The notes: generated from the letters alone by a model not told the origin. Counted from the stretch's first letter, positions 22,569 through 35,500 are shown. The stretch is 64,000 nt of DNA from Kwoniella bestiolae CBS 10118 (GCF_000512585.2 NC_089241.1:6776001-6840000), one strand, 5' to 3'. Made by a program: numbers and translations.

Positions 22569-25500
22569 CTAAATCAAGAACCTAAATCCCTTTTGCATCT
22601 GCTGAGCATCCCTCACAGTCGTACTCTCCAATTTGGCAGCTTGTTCCAACGTATCGCCATGTTCGTTGAATGCTCGTTCACCCGCTTCAAGCTTTCGATT
22701 GGCAGAAATGAGGATTTGGCGGAACCATACGTTGAGCTATAATGGTAAATACGCGATTTTAATACACGCATTTGGGGGGTTTCGGAGTGAAAAGAGAAGA
22801 TCGAGGACACATACCAAGATGGTGGTTACGAACATTGCTAGAACCACTCCGTAGGATCTGACATACGATCTGCTCGTTCGTTTTCGATGGTCAGTCTCTA
22901 TCTTGATGTCTAGTATGGGTCAAACAACTTACGGTCCATACTTAGATGGCCAGACGTACTGATCAAACCATCAATTCTGTCAGTCACTGCTAACAGCTTG
23001 ACCAATCCGATTCGAGAGTACTCACACTACCTGCGATATTACCAGTTTGCGATAAAGCGTTCTACATACAACAGGTCAGTCTCATCTTTCATGGTATACA
23101 TGTACGAACATTCTACAATGGCGCAAATGACTCACCATAAAAGCAAGAGCTACAGCTCGTTTAGCAGGTGGACGAGGGAACGAACTGCTCATCCAAGTGT
23201 ACATCTACCATATGCAATATAACTCAGGTTGGATGCTCCCCCAGAGGCGTGATCTGACGGAGAGGACTTACAATGATATATCCAGCGTAGGAACCAGCTT
23301 GGAAGAACAGTGCAACGTATCGTGCGGCCTTGTTGGTAGGTTTGGTAGCTATCGTATCATACAACAACCGTGATCAGCTCGGAAGTTGAGTAATGATGCC
23401 CGGGTCACAACGAACTCACCCATAGAGATGATGAATCCCATTATACCCATGCATAAGGGCCAGGTAGAATGCCAAAATTTCTCTTGGGTACGATCAGAGT
23501 GCCATGAGTTGAGGATGGCGAGTAGACATGAGAACTGTGAATAACAGGTACAAGATAGATTAGCTCAGGCGTCTCGTCAGAGGTCAGAAAAGGGTCACTC
23601 ACAACCCAAGGTGGTGCGGCCAGAAGGAGAGTTTCGGTGGTACCATATCCGAGAGTCTTGGTCTGCATTCAATCGTTAAGATATACTGTGATACAATTGT
23701 GACGGGTGTCGAACTCACCAAAGTTGGGAAATAGCTATACAAAGACAAGTCTTGTCAGACCAGCTCATACTTTTACAATTCCGACTCCACTTACATGTTG
23801 AATGATAAACCAGTAACACAGGCAGTCAAACTCAACATCAAGATATAAATCTTCCAGTCCTGCATCATCGCACGAACAAGACGTTATCAGCACCCTCTAC
23901 CATTCATAACAACCAAAACCATCCATCAAGGAGACACGACTAGCACTACTCACGCTCAGCGCCATCACCAAACCGCTATACCACTTCTCCTCATGCGAGT
24001 CCTGATCAATCTCACCAACATCCTCCAGCATCCTCAACTGAGCCACTCTAATCTCTTCGTCTGTGAATCCTCGCTTGGTATTATGCGGGAAATCAGGTAA
24101 CATGGGTATAGCCACCAAGGCAAAGAACATGGTCAAAGCTCCTTCAACTATGGGCGATTCAGAATCAGAATCAGCAGAGAGCAATGAGCAATACTTTCGC
24201 ACGGTGATAAAGAAGACGCAATGACACTGATACGCACTGTAGAATAACCACCTCCAAGCTGCATGTCCCAATTTACCATCCATATTTGCCAATACCCCCG
24301 CAGCGATCAGTGATCCAAAGGCGTTGGAGATGAGATTACCACAATAGAGGATAGTGTATCGTAAAGACAGTTCATCCTTTTTGTACCATTTACTAGTGCA
24401 TCCAAAAGGAAGACCACATCAGTATCGTCGTCTTGTTGTCTTTCCTATCAGGAGACGATTGTCACCTACCTGAGAATGAACAAGGCCCCCGGAAGGAAAG
24501 CCGCTTCGACCATCCCCAAAAATAATCGAGTGAGCAATGCACCGACAAAGTTCTTGGTTATTCCAGTTAAGACGGATATCATGCCCCACTAGATGCCCCA
24601 TGTCGACGATAAGCTTGATTCAGCGACTTTCGGTATGGGCAGTTGATTATATGCGGGAGAAAAACTTGCACTCACCACTAACATGGCTGCTGGAATGTAC
24701 AACGATGGTCTACCAATACGATTCTGTACGCCACGAGACGTGTCAGTCAGCTCGCTCTTTGAGAAGAAGCGGCCACAGGTTCACTCACCAAAAGCATGTT
24801 TGACGGAACTGTATGGCTCAAACGTCAGATTTTCCACTCCGTAGATATCTCCACTGTGTTAGAACGTCGCTCACCCTGGAACAAAATGTATCCGACCTGC
24901 ATCGATGATTAACAGGATCAGTCCTTTTCCACATCTAGATATACAGCGATTAGATATAAGTGACAGATCCTCTCACTTACATATAGAATCGATAAGAGCG
25001 TTTGGAACTCGGTATCAGTCAGATTCAAATCCGCTTCGAATCCCTAATCCGTCGTATTGCACGATCAACACTCGTTATTCGATAGTAAATCCACATAGGA
25101 AACTCACCTTGAGCCTAGCAGCAGCAGCGTTGTTTCGATCGATATAGTTCCTATACCCTCTCAATGAGCTTGTTGCACAGTACCATAGCACAACCTTCGT
25201 TAAACCTCCTAAATCGGATAGAGTACTTACAGGACTAATAGTGGAAGTCGAATTAATCAAAATCATCAGCACTGTCATCCCATCATCCAGTACGAGGGCG
25301 AACCCACTATAAATAACCACCAAAATACTAAACCTCCCATCCAACTTCAACTTCAACCTCTTCTCCACCATCATCCTCCGTTCACTTCCCATGGCTAGTC
25401 CCTCCTCATAGCCGTACCCGTGTCCATTTCCCTTCGGCATATTGGTATCGAACTGGGGTTGAGCAGGCGAGTTGGGCGCGGTATTATCGATGTGTTCGTG

Positions 25501-25587
25501 GAATCGCGAATCGCGGGGTTTGAGCTCTGGTCGATGCACGTCGCCATTGGTGTCTTCGCTGAACCGTGATGGTGTGGATTTCTCCAT
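22569..25587 (-). CDS. MFS permease, anion:cation symporter family (allantoate/vitamin type)
   Basis: Twelve-TM transporter of the ACS group that includes Dal5 (allantoate), Tna1 (nicotinate), Fen2/Liz1 (pantothenate) and Vht1 (biotin); the substrate cannot be told. The start is MEKSTPSRFSEDTNG, with about 85 hydrophilic residues before TM1. Signatures are IYILNYIDRNN in TM1, then LLSILYVGYILFQVPSNMLLNRIGRPS, TRLFLGMVEAAFLPGALFILSKWYKKDE, FTDEEIRVAQLRMLED in the central loop, and YVWPSKYGPSY. The C-terminus is ARDAQQ-like and ends FRFLI. TM1 is assembled from exon 1 (25308-25587), a 4-nt exon (25231-25234) and an exon starting at 25150; without the 4-nt exon the frame is lost. There are more than a dozen introns. 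It is divergent from the peroxiredoxin gene across 1.1 kb. Confidence 0.9.
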
Positions 25588-26723
25588 TATAGCGTGCTGT
25601 TGTTATGTATTAATACCTATATACTGTACTGGTCGTATATGTTACGAAGACGAGAAAATCTAAGTTATGCGATGGGACGGGATATAGATCGAACATTTCG
25701 ATTCGTGTATTCATATATCATATCAATTCGATACCCCTTCTTTCCACTGGGCGACCTCCCAAAGAGAAAAGAGAGCGTCATGAGACCTTCCAAACGTCTC
25801 AACCCGAGTTTCTGGGATATGACGTCCCTGTTGAATCTTCGATTCAATTCCCATACTGAGGCAAATCGGCAACAGAGCTGAACACCAGCTGAGAGCGAGA
25901 GGGTGGGATCCGAATAAAGTGGAAATGACAAGTGGAAATAGCAGTGGATCACATGCTCATGCTCTCGTTTTAGCGTTTAAGATTTAAGCGTATTGTATCT
26001 GGACAGAGTGGAGCCAAAGGCGGATCGCGGTCGCCCCGCATGATCATTACCCCTCCACTTTGCTTGCGAACCAAAATAGAACCAAACCACCGACGGTAAC
26101 GGTTGCCAAGCCGTTCTTTCTTTGCTTCTAGAAGGAGCCGTCATGATATCGTAAGGAAGGGTCTGTTAGCATAGTACTACAGAATCTAATTGTACGAGTA
26201 ATGCGTTGATGGTCATCCGACTGACCTGAGCCATGGATCATCCGGCATGAACGGTGCCGACGATCAAAGCGGAGTTGAGAGCGATGTCCGTCATTTTACG
26301 TATGGGTCCAATGCAATGATGGAGTCCCCGGGATTTCCGGATGCGGCTTACAAGTAACGAGTAAAGTGGTTCGATTGATAGGAGTGATGATGAATGAAAC
26401 AGACAAGTTCGATATGGGATTCAGTTCAAGCCAAACATTTCTTTCCTTCAGCCTGGTTTATGACTTGACACCCTCGAATCTCGAATCAGATATCGATATA
26501 ACAGCGAGCACAACAAGATAGCTGGAATCGTTTGGTCTGTATAGTACTACCATTTGCCTCATACCCACCGTAACCGCACATTGTTCCTGCTATCGTCAAG
26601 GACTCCGATTTCATATCAAGTCAAGTCAACCTTCAACTTCTTCTACAGGTTATACATTGACGCAGCCGTACCCCAAGGAGAACTGAGATCCCAATAATCA
26701 CAGACAACGAAACGAAATACACG
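25588..26723. other. Divergent promoter region
   Basis: About 1.1 kb between the permease and the peroxiredoxin gene. It holds scattered GATA-type sites (TGATAG near 26377, AGATAG near 26517), which would fit nitrogen control of an allantoate-type permease, but such short sites are expected by chance. No gene seen. Confidence 0.4.
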
Positions 26724-27631
26724 ATGGTCAAGAACTCTGAACTGATAGGTAAACCCGCCCCTCCATTGGAATTGCCAAGTATCCCCAATGGCGATTTATA
26801 CAAACTACCCATAGGGGAGAAGGTGAGTCACATCGTCTCCTATTTATCTTCAGCTCAACCGGATGGGATCTGTATGCTAAATAGACTCTCCATTCGTAGC
26901 CCATAGCATTGTTCTTCGTATGTCCACCCATTCTACCATAGCACTCAACAATACCTTGATGTATTGACGTACCATCCGAATCTACTTAGTTCCCCGCGGC
27001 AAACACACCGGGGTGTAGCAAAGAAGCCTGTTCGTTCCGCGATGCCCAAACTCAGAATATAGTATTTAAGAGGAGTCCGAGCCTGGTGGTAGTGGGCGTA
27101 TCGGGAGGTGAGTGCGGTCGAATCTAGCACAACTCGTATGACACTCAGATTCCCATCTCAAATCACATTATCCCCTAGTCCACCTCGTATCTCTTTTCTA
27201 CCTAAGGACGAAATACCCAACTGACAAGTCAGACCATTCCATATGATCCGTGCAGACGCAACCACCAAGCAATCCTCCTTCGCAGACCAATACTCCCTCC
27301 CATACCCTATCCTTTCCGACGTCGACAACTCCGCTAGAAAAACATACGGCGTAGGAAAGGCCTTCCTGGGTTTGACACCGGGTAGAGAGACGTTTTTCAT
27401 AGATGATAAGGGGATTGTTAAAGGGGTGTGCGACAAGGCTTTGGATGTGAAGTGAGTGTCATGTCTTGACTTGACTTGACTGGCATTAGATGGGGGGGGG
27501 GGGGGGGTTCCAACGCACATATATGATCTGGTCATGATCGTTTACTAATCGTGGTCGATGGTTGATATAGCGCGCACATCAAATTCGTCGAACAGCAATT
27601 ATTGGCTTTGGAGAAACAACAATCGTCCTAA
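26724..27631 (+). CDS. Peroxiredoxin Q/BCP type (thioredoxin peroxidase)
   Basis: Reduces hydroperoxides using thioredoxin. Five exons (26724-26822, 26900-26917, 26990-27107, 27256-27451, 27571-27631) give 163 aa, a usual length for PrxQ/BCP. The active site is ANTPGCSKEACSFRD, with the peroxidatic Cys and a resolving Cys five residues later, as in atypical two-Cys BCP (yeast Dot5). Further motifs are VVVGVSGD, YPILSDVDNSARKTYGV and TFFIDDKGIVKGV. Exon 2 is only 18 nt (PIALFF). The third intron must use the acceptor after GTGCAG at 27255, as the nearer one gives a stop. Intron 4 holds a run of 16 G. Without a signal or mitochondrial presequence it is probably cytosolic or nuclear. Confidence 0.93.
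27492..27507 (+). repeat. Run of 16 G in an intron
   Basis: A G16 homopolymer lies in intron 4 (27452-27570) of the peroxiredoxin gene, well away from both splice sites. It is likely unstable in length and could form quadruplex structure in the pre-mRNA. Confidence 0.9.
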
Positions 27632-27818
27632 GCTTTACGGCAAGGGATATATTACCCGAAAGTTATATGAATAGTATGGATTACTAGAAGATAGATGAAC
27701 TACTCACTCCCTTCCTCATACACACCGCTCCTGCTCCCATAATTTGCCAATCTCACTAGACTATTAGACTATCCTATAATTATGCATCCATAACCATGCA
27801 ATGAGTCGTGAGATTATA

Positions 27819-30800
27819 CTATATACCATCTACGATCTGACCTCCCGCCTGAGTCCTAACCTCTTCTTCAGATTTCAAACTCTCACCTTCCGTCGTTGGT
27901 CTATTCAGTTTCTTACCCGCTAATACTTGTCTCACTTCATCTAAGGAGAGGGTCTCATACTCTACCAAAGCATTTGCGAGCTAGTCGAGCCAAGACAGAC
28001 AAACACACATGTCAGCTCCAAGCTAGATACAACATAGCCGGCGTGGATGGTGGATAGAAATCGTAGACTCACCGTATGCAACTCCTGCTCACGAGTCTTC
28101 AATAGATACTTGGCTCTATCCATACTAGTATCCAAGAACCTACACGATATCCCATACATCATCAGCATTGCAATCTCGTATTCTCACATATTGGGGATGG
28201 CCCAAACTCACCCCCTAATCTCCGACTCGATCTCATCCTTCTTCTTTCCCGATAGATACACACTCTCCTCATCTCCATGAGCTACCAATCCCACTTTCTC
28301 ACTGAACCCGTAGCTCTATAAATGTGAAATCGAAACATCAGCTAATTTTCCTTTCCAGATAGATTTGATCAAGAATTAGCTAAAAGCGCCGACTCACCCT
28401 AATCATCCTAGCTGCGACATCCGTAGCCCTCTGCAGATCGCTCGAACACCCCGAAGTAACATCATCATGACCGAATACCATCTCTTCTGCTGCTCTGCCT
28501 CCTAAGGCAACATCAATCATCGCATTGTATTCTCTACGTGTGTAAGAGTCTACATCGCAGCGTCAGCTTGACTCTACTCTCCCAGCCCAGCGGGGATCAG
28601 CTAACCTTTATCCTGTTCTGGAAGTTGGAAGGTGATACCCAACGCTTGTCCTCGAGGCATGATTGTGCTACATTTCACAGACCATCAGCGACCGTCTTTT
28701 TCGCACTTCGGAAGCACCCGGTGTCAAGAGGGAGAAAGCAACACTCACACCTTATGCAAAGGCATCGCACCAGGGGTATGTAAAGCCACAAGCGCATGTC
28801 CACCTTCATGATAAGCGGTCGCACGTTTAGACTCCTCAGTCACGAAATGTGATTTTCTCTCAGCACCCATCAAGATTCGGTCTGTCCAATCCAAAATTAG
28901 ATTGGCCAATCCCATCGATATCCTTTTACTTGAAGGGGCATGAGCTCACCTTTAGCCCATTCAAAATGTTTCAATCCCACAGTCTTCGCGCCCTCCCTGG
29001 AAGCCTTAACTGCAGCCTGATTAACCAAATTCTGCAGATCCGCTCCGCTCATGCCTGGACACCCTCTGGCAATGATCGAGGCGTCGACATCCACGTCGAA
29101 CGCGACCTCTCCCATATGATGTTTGAGGATCTCAATTCGACCTCGTACATCGGGGAGACCAACGACAACTGTCCATATACAGCATGTCAGCTATCCTTAC
29201 TGAACTTATCGCATGAACGGAAGCTCACCATGTCTATCGAATCTACCGGGTCTAGTAAGAGCTTTGTCCAATGATTCAGGGAAGTTCGTAGCTGCGATGA
29301 TGATTACTCCTTCAGATTGTTCGAAGCCGTCTAATTCTACCAAAAGCTGATTCAAGGTTTGTTTCATGTAATGCTACGATATCATAAAAGTATCAGCTGT
29401 CGTAGGTCATTGGGACCCATCTAGAACCCGTCAGCTCACCTGATCTTTGGCACTTCGTTTGGAACCGATAGCATCCAGCTCGTCGATAAATACAATAGCA
29501 GGAGCCTTCTTTCGAGCAGCAGCGAAAAGTTCTCTGACACGTTTAGCTATATACCATAATCAGCTATAACACTATCATTCTCATACCAAGACCGATTCCC
29601 AACACTCTCCGTCGCACTCTTTATCCACTACGCCCCCCTCATTGAAATGCAGCCGAGAAAGCACGAGTATAAATCGAAGTACTCACCACCCACACCCACA
29701 AACATCTCATCAAAGCTACTTCCCGAAGCGAACAGGAACGGCACCTCTGCTTCTCCAGCAACGGCCCGGGCCAACATGGTCTTACCTGTACCGGGTGGAC
29801 CGGTGAGTAACACACCTTTAGGTAGTTTACCTCCAAGGTTCGAGAATTTTTCGGGGTTCTTGAGGAACTCGACGATTTCTTCTAGTTCCTATAAGAGGGA
29901 GAGTTGCAGATTAGCGTATAGTCGTGCAGGAAATTCCGTATGTATACGTCATACGTTATGAGGATGATCATTTCGGTCTGAATGATATGACAGCGAGAGA
30001 ACCAGGGGATGATAACGACCTTCCCCCTTATGACTCTGTATCTCAGTTTTATTCCCCCAAAACTTCAAATATGACCCCCAGCCCCCTCATGGCAAGATGT
30101 AAAACCGAAACCCAACTCACACTCTTAGCCTCCTCAACCCCATGTACATCACTAAACTTAACCACCTTCCCTTCCTCCGGCTCGAACTCCGCCGGCCCAG
30201 GTCCAGCTTTCAGTAATCCCGTATTCTCCATAATCATCGACATGACCGTCAAGATGATGAAACCCCAGAGTAAGAACCCACCAAGCCATCTGAGAGCTTT
30301 CCATGCGTTCGCTTGAGGGGTAGGAGGGGCCATTTGGACGTATAGCGGGTTTAGGGCTGAGCCGGACGTGGACGAGGCGGAGGTGGGACTTGATGAGGAT
30401 GAGGGGGAGGAGAGGAACGATGAGAGTGGAGATGATGCGGATGTTGTCTGAGCAGTAGGCGTAGCAGATTGGTGGGAGGCGTTGGACGAAAGATGAGATA
30501 AGACAGATGATTGAGCAGAACCAGGGGGAGGTATTATAGATTCCGATGATATACCGACACTTGAAGTTGAAAGACCCTTCAACAGCCCATCCCTCTTCCG
30601 CACCATACCAGACGCTTCACCCAATCTCCCTACTCTGGCCAATCCATCCAAGAACAGATTCCACGCCTGTTCATCTTTCAACAGGTTGACACTCCCCACC
30701 TTTCCCTCTCCGTCGGAAGGCGATAAAGCCATAGCCTGATAGTAAGCTACCAGACCATTATATTCCCCTCCATTCGCCAGCTCTCTCAATAACGCCAATT

Positions 30801-31165
30801 GCGCTTCCAAATCTTCTGGGGTGGCCTGGGCGGTAGATTCAAGTGAGGCTATACGCGATTGAAAGGTTGTGAGAGGGGCGTCGGAGTCGATCACCGGCTG
30901 AGGAGGGGGTTGAGTGGTGGAGGAAGAGGTAGAGGAAGAGGAGAAGATGCCTTTTAGGGGTTGGGAGGTAGATAGGGATCGAGAGAATGGGATGAGGGGA
31001 TTGAGGGCGCTCTGCTACGTATATATAAGCTTGGGCTCTGATATTTGCTTAGAAGACGAGAGGGAAGCTTACTTCACGATAAATCCTGGGTGCTAGATGT
31101 CTAGGTAGACGTATACATCTCGGACCGGCAAGGACGTCCAGAGTATGGACCTGTCGGAATGCCAT
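27819..31165 (-). CDS. YME1: Mitochondrial i-AAA protease YME1 (FtsH family)
   Basis: Membrane-bound ATP-dependent zinc metalloprotease of the mitochondrial inner membrane, active on the intermembrane space side. The start at 31165 gives an Arg-rich presequence without acidic residues at first (MAFRQVHTLD, then RCIRLPRHLAPRIYRE), and exon 1 (31073-31165) joins in phase to SALNPLIPF. Next come a TPR-like helical stretch, a Ser/Thr-rich linker, and one TM near residues 265-285 (LGGFLLWGFIILTVMSMIM), which argues for i-AAA rather than two-TM m-AAA. The AAA domain has GPPGTGKT (Walker A), IVFIDELDAIG (Walker B), ATNFPE and RPGRFDRHV. The protease has YHEGGHALV, the zinc HExxH. The C-terminus is AGGQIVDGI. 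About eleven introns. Length is near 820 residues, with an N-terminal region longer than in yeast. Confidence 0.94.
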
Positions 31166-31638
31166 GGTTTGGCTTTTACTATGATGAGCGGCAAGATCAG
31201 CTTCTGTACGTGTGTCTGAGACTGGAAACGATCAGAGGAGCTTACCTCTAGCCTGCTAATGTAGTGTTCAGCTATCTTGCTTGAGGGATAGAAGGAATGG
31301 AGATGAAGGAGATGATCGATCGAATCGATGGTTTTGACATTTACTTGCATTTCCTCGGAGACGAAGAACATTGACGAAGCGAGCGAATTCAACGGAATCA
31401 AATATAACCATAACTCAGTATACACGGTGGCAAATAGGTGACAGCGGAGGGATTGATTGAAGAATAGATCCCAATGCATTTGCGTATGGACAGTGTAACA
31501 ACAATATCTACAGTCTATGAGATGCAACAGATCGTGAATGACCAAGAATTACAGAAAAGTGTGGATGAATGAGGAAGAGAACAAGGAGAGATGACGGGAA
31601 CTCGACCTAGCTTTTCAGATATCACAGTCAAATCAGAA
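31166..31638. other. Intergenic region, YME1 promoter
   Basis: 473 bp. A 150-codon minus ORF (31093-31545) overlaps the YME1 start in another frame and has no family resemblance; I treat it as chance. I see nothing else. Confidence 0.4.
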
Positions 31639-33383
31639 TTATCGTCCATACTGATACATCCCTCCAGCAGACCCATACCCAGGATGCAACATACCTCCTC
31701 CACCATACATCATGTTCGGCTGACCCATCAGCCCGTTCTGGCTCTGAACCATCTGCGGTGCCACGCTATATTGTGCCATCTGCGGATTATGGAAATTTGC
31801 CATCTGGTTATTCCACATCTGCTGAGACCACCATATAGCATATGCCATCGTACCGGGAGGAGCGGGCGGGCCAGTATTTCCATATCCACCGTTCTTTGCT
31901 GTGTATCGAGGATGATTGGGATTGAGGAAGGAATTTGGATTGTCACGAAGAAAAGCTTCTTGGTCTTTTTGCGATAATCTCGAGAAAGCGAGTGACTATA
32001 TGAAGAACCAACCAGGTAAGCTGATGTCCATGAATTGATGACCAGGTAGAGGATGTCCGGCAGCATACCTCTCTCTCCATCTTCCTTTTCTTCCTTATGA
32101 ACCACATCACAGCTATTATAATTGCTATACCTAGTATCGCACCGGTCACACCCAATGCAATAGCCAATTTCTCTCCCCTTGAAGCATGGTGTGGATCGAT
32201 GGGCAGATCACTAGGTGTATGGGTTGACACTTCCGCGAAGACTGTGTAGCCTGATGAAGGAGCTACCGGACCTGGACTGTACGTTGGAGCGGAACCGATG
32301 GAGAAAGTTTGCGTGGCGAAGAAGGATTCCTGTTGAAGGATGGGAAAGGTACATTGGTTGTTTGAGGTCTACGACAATGCACATAGATGGTCAGCTCTGT
32401 CCATCGCACTGTGATACGAAAACTTCCATGAGTGAGGCGACAGTCCATCGAGAAAAGGGGGAAGCAAGATGCCATTGAAGAGCCTTACTCACCACATTCA
32501 CCTGCATGTACGTCTGATTCACCACAAACATGTACCAACCATGTTGCAGAAAAATAAACGGCCACGCCACAGCGTAGTTCTCTGCAGTAGCGCTGTACCA
32601 CCCATCAATGATGAGCTTTTCAGTCTTGACCAGGAGGGGTTCCACAAAAGCTCACCCGCATAATCCATCACTCCCTACAGGAACAGCATCCACTGAAGTA
32701 GGATCTTCCGTACCGATGCTAGGGAATACCGCTACCTACCGAGCCCACATGCGTAAGCTTGGGCCATTTCATTTGACATCTGACAGGGGTTTAGCATAGC
32801 TCACAGTATAGTTGGGAAACACAAGTAAAGGCTGAACGACCCTCAACCACCCTCCAGCGGTTGGCGCAGGTCTAGGCACTGGATCAACAAAACCGAAACT
32901 ATAATTCAGACCTGCGTTGTACAGCATATCAGCTTTACTCCAATCCAGAAAAAAAAAAAAAAAAAAAAACACTCGAAGAGAAAGCTGACCAGTATAAAGA
33001 TGTGACCAGGGATTAGGCATGATGAGACCCATCTTATCTGCCAAAGGTATCGGAGTAGTAGCAGGAGTGAGCTTATAGCTCTTCGTGATTGTTTCTGTCT
33101 CCTGCTGTTCGTCGGGGTATACGGTCGTTACGGGTGTTATCGTTACTGTGACTGTTTCCATCTCCTCAATTTGACTAGCCTCGTCGGTGGAAGTAGGTTC
33201 TGGTTCTGGATCGTCTGCTGGAGGAGGTTGATCGTCCTGCGGGCGGTATAATGTTGGAGGTGGTGTGCGTAGAACGTTGTTCAACGTTGTTTGTGTTGGT
33301 ATCTGGGCCATGGCGAGGTCAGGAGATGTGACGCCTGCCAGTGTGACCAGCAAGAAGGATCGATACAATGAAGATAAAATCAT
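31639..33383 (-). CDS. Single-pass membrane protein with signal peptide, hypothetical
   Basis: The start at 33383 gives a signal peptide (SSLYRSFLLVTLAGVTSPDLAMAQ). A Pro/Thr/Glu-rich ectodomain follows (TVTVTITPVTTVYP), then a folded part with GLNYSFGFVDPVPRP, NYTVSY and WYMFVVNQTYMQV, which carries N-glycosylation sequons. A TM (LAIALGVTGAILGIAIIIAVMWF) is followed by a basic stop-transfer RKKRKMERE. The cytoplasmic tail ends in Gly/Met/Tyr-rich repeats (MMYGGGGMLHPGYG). Several introns interrupt it; one contains a run of 21 A (T on the coding strand). The layout is that of a cell-surface sensor or wall-anchored type I protein (WSC/Mid2-like in plan), but no WSC Cys pattern is visible. Function unknown. 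Confidence 0.72.
32949..32969 (-). repeat. Run of 21 A (T21 on the coding strand) in an intron
   Basis: The homopolymer lies in the intron that splits SHLYTG from LNYSF of the membrane protein. On the coding strand it is a T tract about 40 nt before the acceptor, so it may act as a polypyrimidine tract. Length is likely variable. Confidence 0.9.
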
Positions 33384-33796
33384 GGCTAGCTTCCAAGATG
33401 AAGGGTATGTATATTATGAGGAAGTATAGGAATGTAAAAGGATGATATAGCGAATATAGGTTGTGTATGTCTTTTGTATGGTATCAACCAACTTTGGCCA
33501 AGAACGAGGTGATCAACCTCCACCTCCCTTCTAATTACGTAAATTATAATCAGGAACAAATGAATGAGGAACGCATCGCATGGTCAGTAAAAGGGAATAA
33601 ATGACGCAATGATAGTAAACAATCCTACAAGTAACTTGGTACTTGGTCAGTCATACGACCAATTTCAATATTCCAGTTGTGACCCTGGTTGACAAGAAAC
33701 GTTTATCATCCTTTTCTCTTTTCTCTTTCTCTTTCTCTTTTCCTCATCTCATCTCTGTAAGAATCACTCTCTTACTCTCTGACACCCATCATCAAA
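33384..33796. other. Divergent promoter region
   Basis: 413 bp between two divergent membrane protein genes. A pyrimidine tract (TTTTCTCTTTCTCTTTC) near 33715-33745 precedes the plus-strand start. I see nothing else. Confidence 0.45.
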
Positions 33797-35116
33797 ATGT
33801 CAAGCATCACAGACGGACTCGTCATCAAGGTCAGTTCAACTACATCACTCTGCTACACTCCCCTTCCTTCGAGAAAAGGCCTCTTGGCTAGACACTGCCT
33901 CCCCTTCCCTCCCTTCTCCTTTGCCACCATCAACCATCGACCACTCATGCATGTAGCTGATCTTGTATACTCGTCCACTCATATAGCTAGTCAACATCGT
34001 TGTCTATGCCGTGTCTCTCGGTTCCAACGTCTACTCGGTCGCAGGACCAGAGGACATGTACGGTTCGAGCAAAGTGACCTACATTACTCCGTCTTAGTAA
34101 GTTATCCTCATCAAAGGAGGACCTGGAGGTCATCCCATTCCAAAGGAATTTCTATCCATCCATCGTCTACTTTCCTAATTCCTCCCCCCAAGTTATCCTT
34201 CAAAGGCGGGTTTTAACTAATCCCGTTACGCAGCTACGCATTCTACGTCTGGTCCCTCATCCACCTCCTACTCCTCGGAACCATAATCTTCCAATTCACC
34301 TCCCGAGGTAAAGCCGTCATTGTTGATTCCATCTCCTGGCGATTCGCCCTCCTCGGTATCTTCAACTCTGTCTACATCTTCTTCTGGTCTAGACACTGGT
34401 ACATCCTCGCATTCGTCCTGTCGCTCCTGGTCTCTGCGACGGTATCTCAGATCTATTATGTAGTCAAGAGGGATCACTCCGATAGGGAATCCTTAGGGGA
34501 GGAGGCATTCGTTCATCTTCCTTTCTCTCTCTACCACGGATGTGAGTCTTATTCCTGAACTCTCTCTGGCCGTGCATGGCTGATCATCGATATGCGGAAA
34601 CAGGGACCATCGTCCTAGTCGTGCTCTCCCTCTTCGAAGCTTTCGGAGTCAACGCACACACCCACAAGGCCGGGATTTGGACCAAGATCTTCGTATTCCT
34701 TGCGTTCGTCTTCCTCGAGACTACCGCTGCTGCCTATGCTTTTGCAAGTAAGGAGGGTGACGCGGCTGGTGCGGCTGCTATCACCTGGGCATTGTTTGCT
34801 ATTTGTGAGTGTTCACCGAATCTAATACGTATCAGCTTCGTAGAGAATGGAGATGACCAAACTGATTTTCAATTTGTGCTATATAGTCATCCACCAAACT
34901 AGCTCCAAGTTCATCCACTGGTCTGCATTCGCTTTCTTCCTCTTATCGCTCTTGGCCATCGTCAAGTCGTTGATGTGAGTTGTGTGGTTTATGATTTATT
35001 CGAGCTTGACGGACGTCAGCAGCTAATGTGGGATACTATCCAGCGCCACTATCAGAGGATCAGGTACTTTGTTGCATGATGAGGAGAGAGCTCCTCTCGT
35101 TTCTGGTTCGTCATAA
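33797..35116 (+). CDS. Conserved multi-pass membrane protein (TspO/DUF1774-like layout)
   Basis: Exon 1 (33797-33829) encodes MSSITDGLVIK. It joins at 33987 to LVNIVVYAVSLGSNVYSVAGPEDMYG. The next exons encode YITPSYYAFYVWSLIHLLLLGTIIFQF, WRFALLGIFNSVYIFFW, HLPFSLYHGWTIVLVVLSLFEAFGVNAHTH, IFVFLAFVFLETTAAAYAF and HWSAFAFFLLSLLAIVKSL, ending in a polar VSGSS. About seven membrane segments are seen. The pattern of Trp/Tyr-containing helices with a YITP-x-x-x-x-F-x-x-W motif recalls TspO/MBR-like proteins and is shared by unnamed fungal membrane proteins. No function is assigned. An alternative is a vacuolar or plasma membrane sensor. Confidence 0.75.
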
Positions 35117-35500
35117 ATGATTGACCAGACTCTTCTCTCAGATTACCAGAGGTGGACGCTGAAGGAAGAGGAGGGTGGTTGATACGATGAGATGTGTCAA
35201 TATGGGTGGGATGAAATGTGGTGTGTGTTGCTGAATGAGGAGAAAAAGGGAAAGAGACTGAAACACGTTTGAACTATTGAAGATGTTAACAGTAGAATTG
35301 ACGAGTTATGAAATAATGCAACCGTTTTGTTTCATAGGGCCCCAATAGCGTCTGCTGCGGCTGAAAAACACACATTCATCGTAGATGCGACTGAAGTTTA
35401 TAAGTGAGAACAGTACATTCACGTTATGCATAGTCAATACTATTGTCAGATACAACGAAGCATGGTCCCAGATTTACTAGATCTACACTCTTAGTGACCG
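35117..35500. other. Convergent intergenic region
   Basis: 384 bp of 3' flanks. I see no gene. Confidence 0.45.

Noticed and set aside
31093..31545. 150-codon minus ORF upstream of YME1
   Set aside because: It overlaps the YME1 presequence in another frame and has no resemblance to a protein family.
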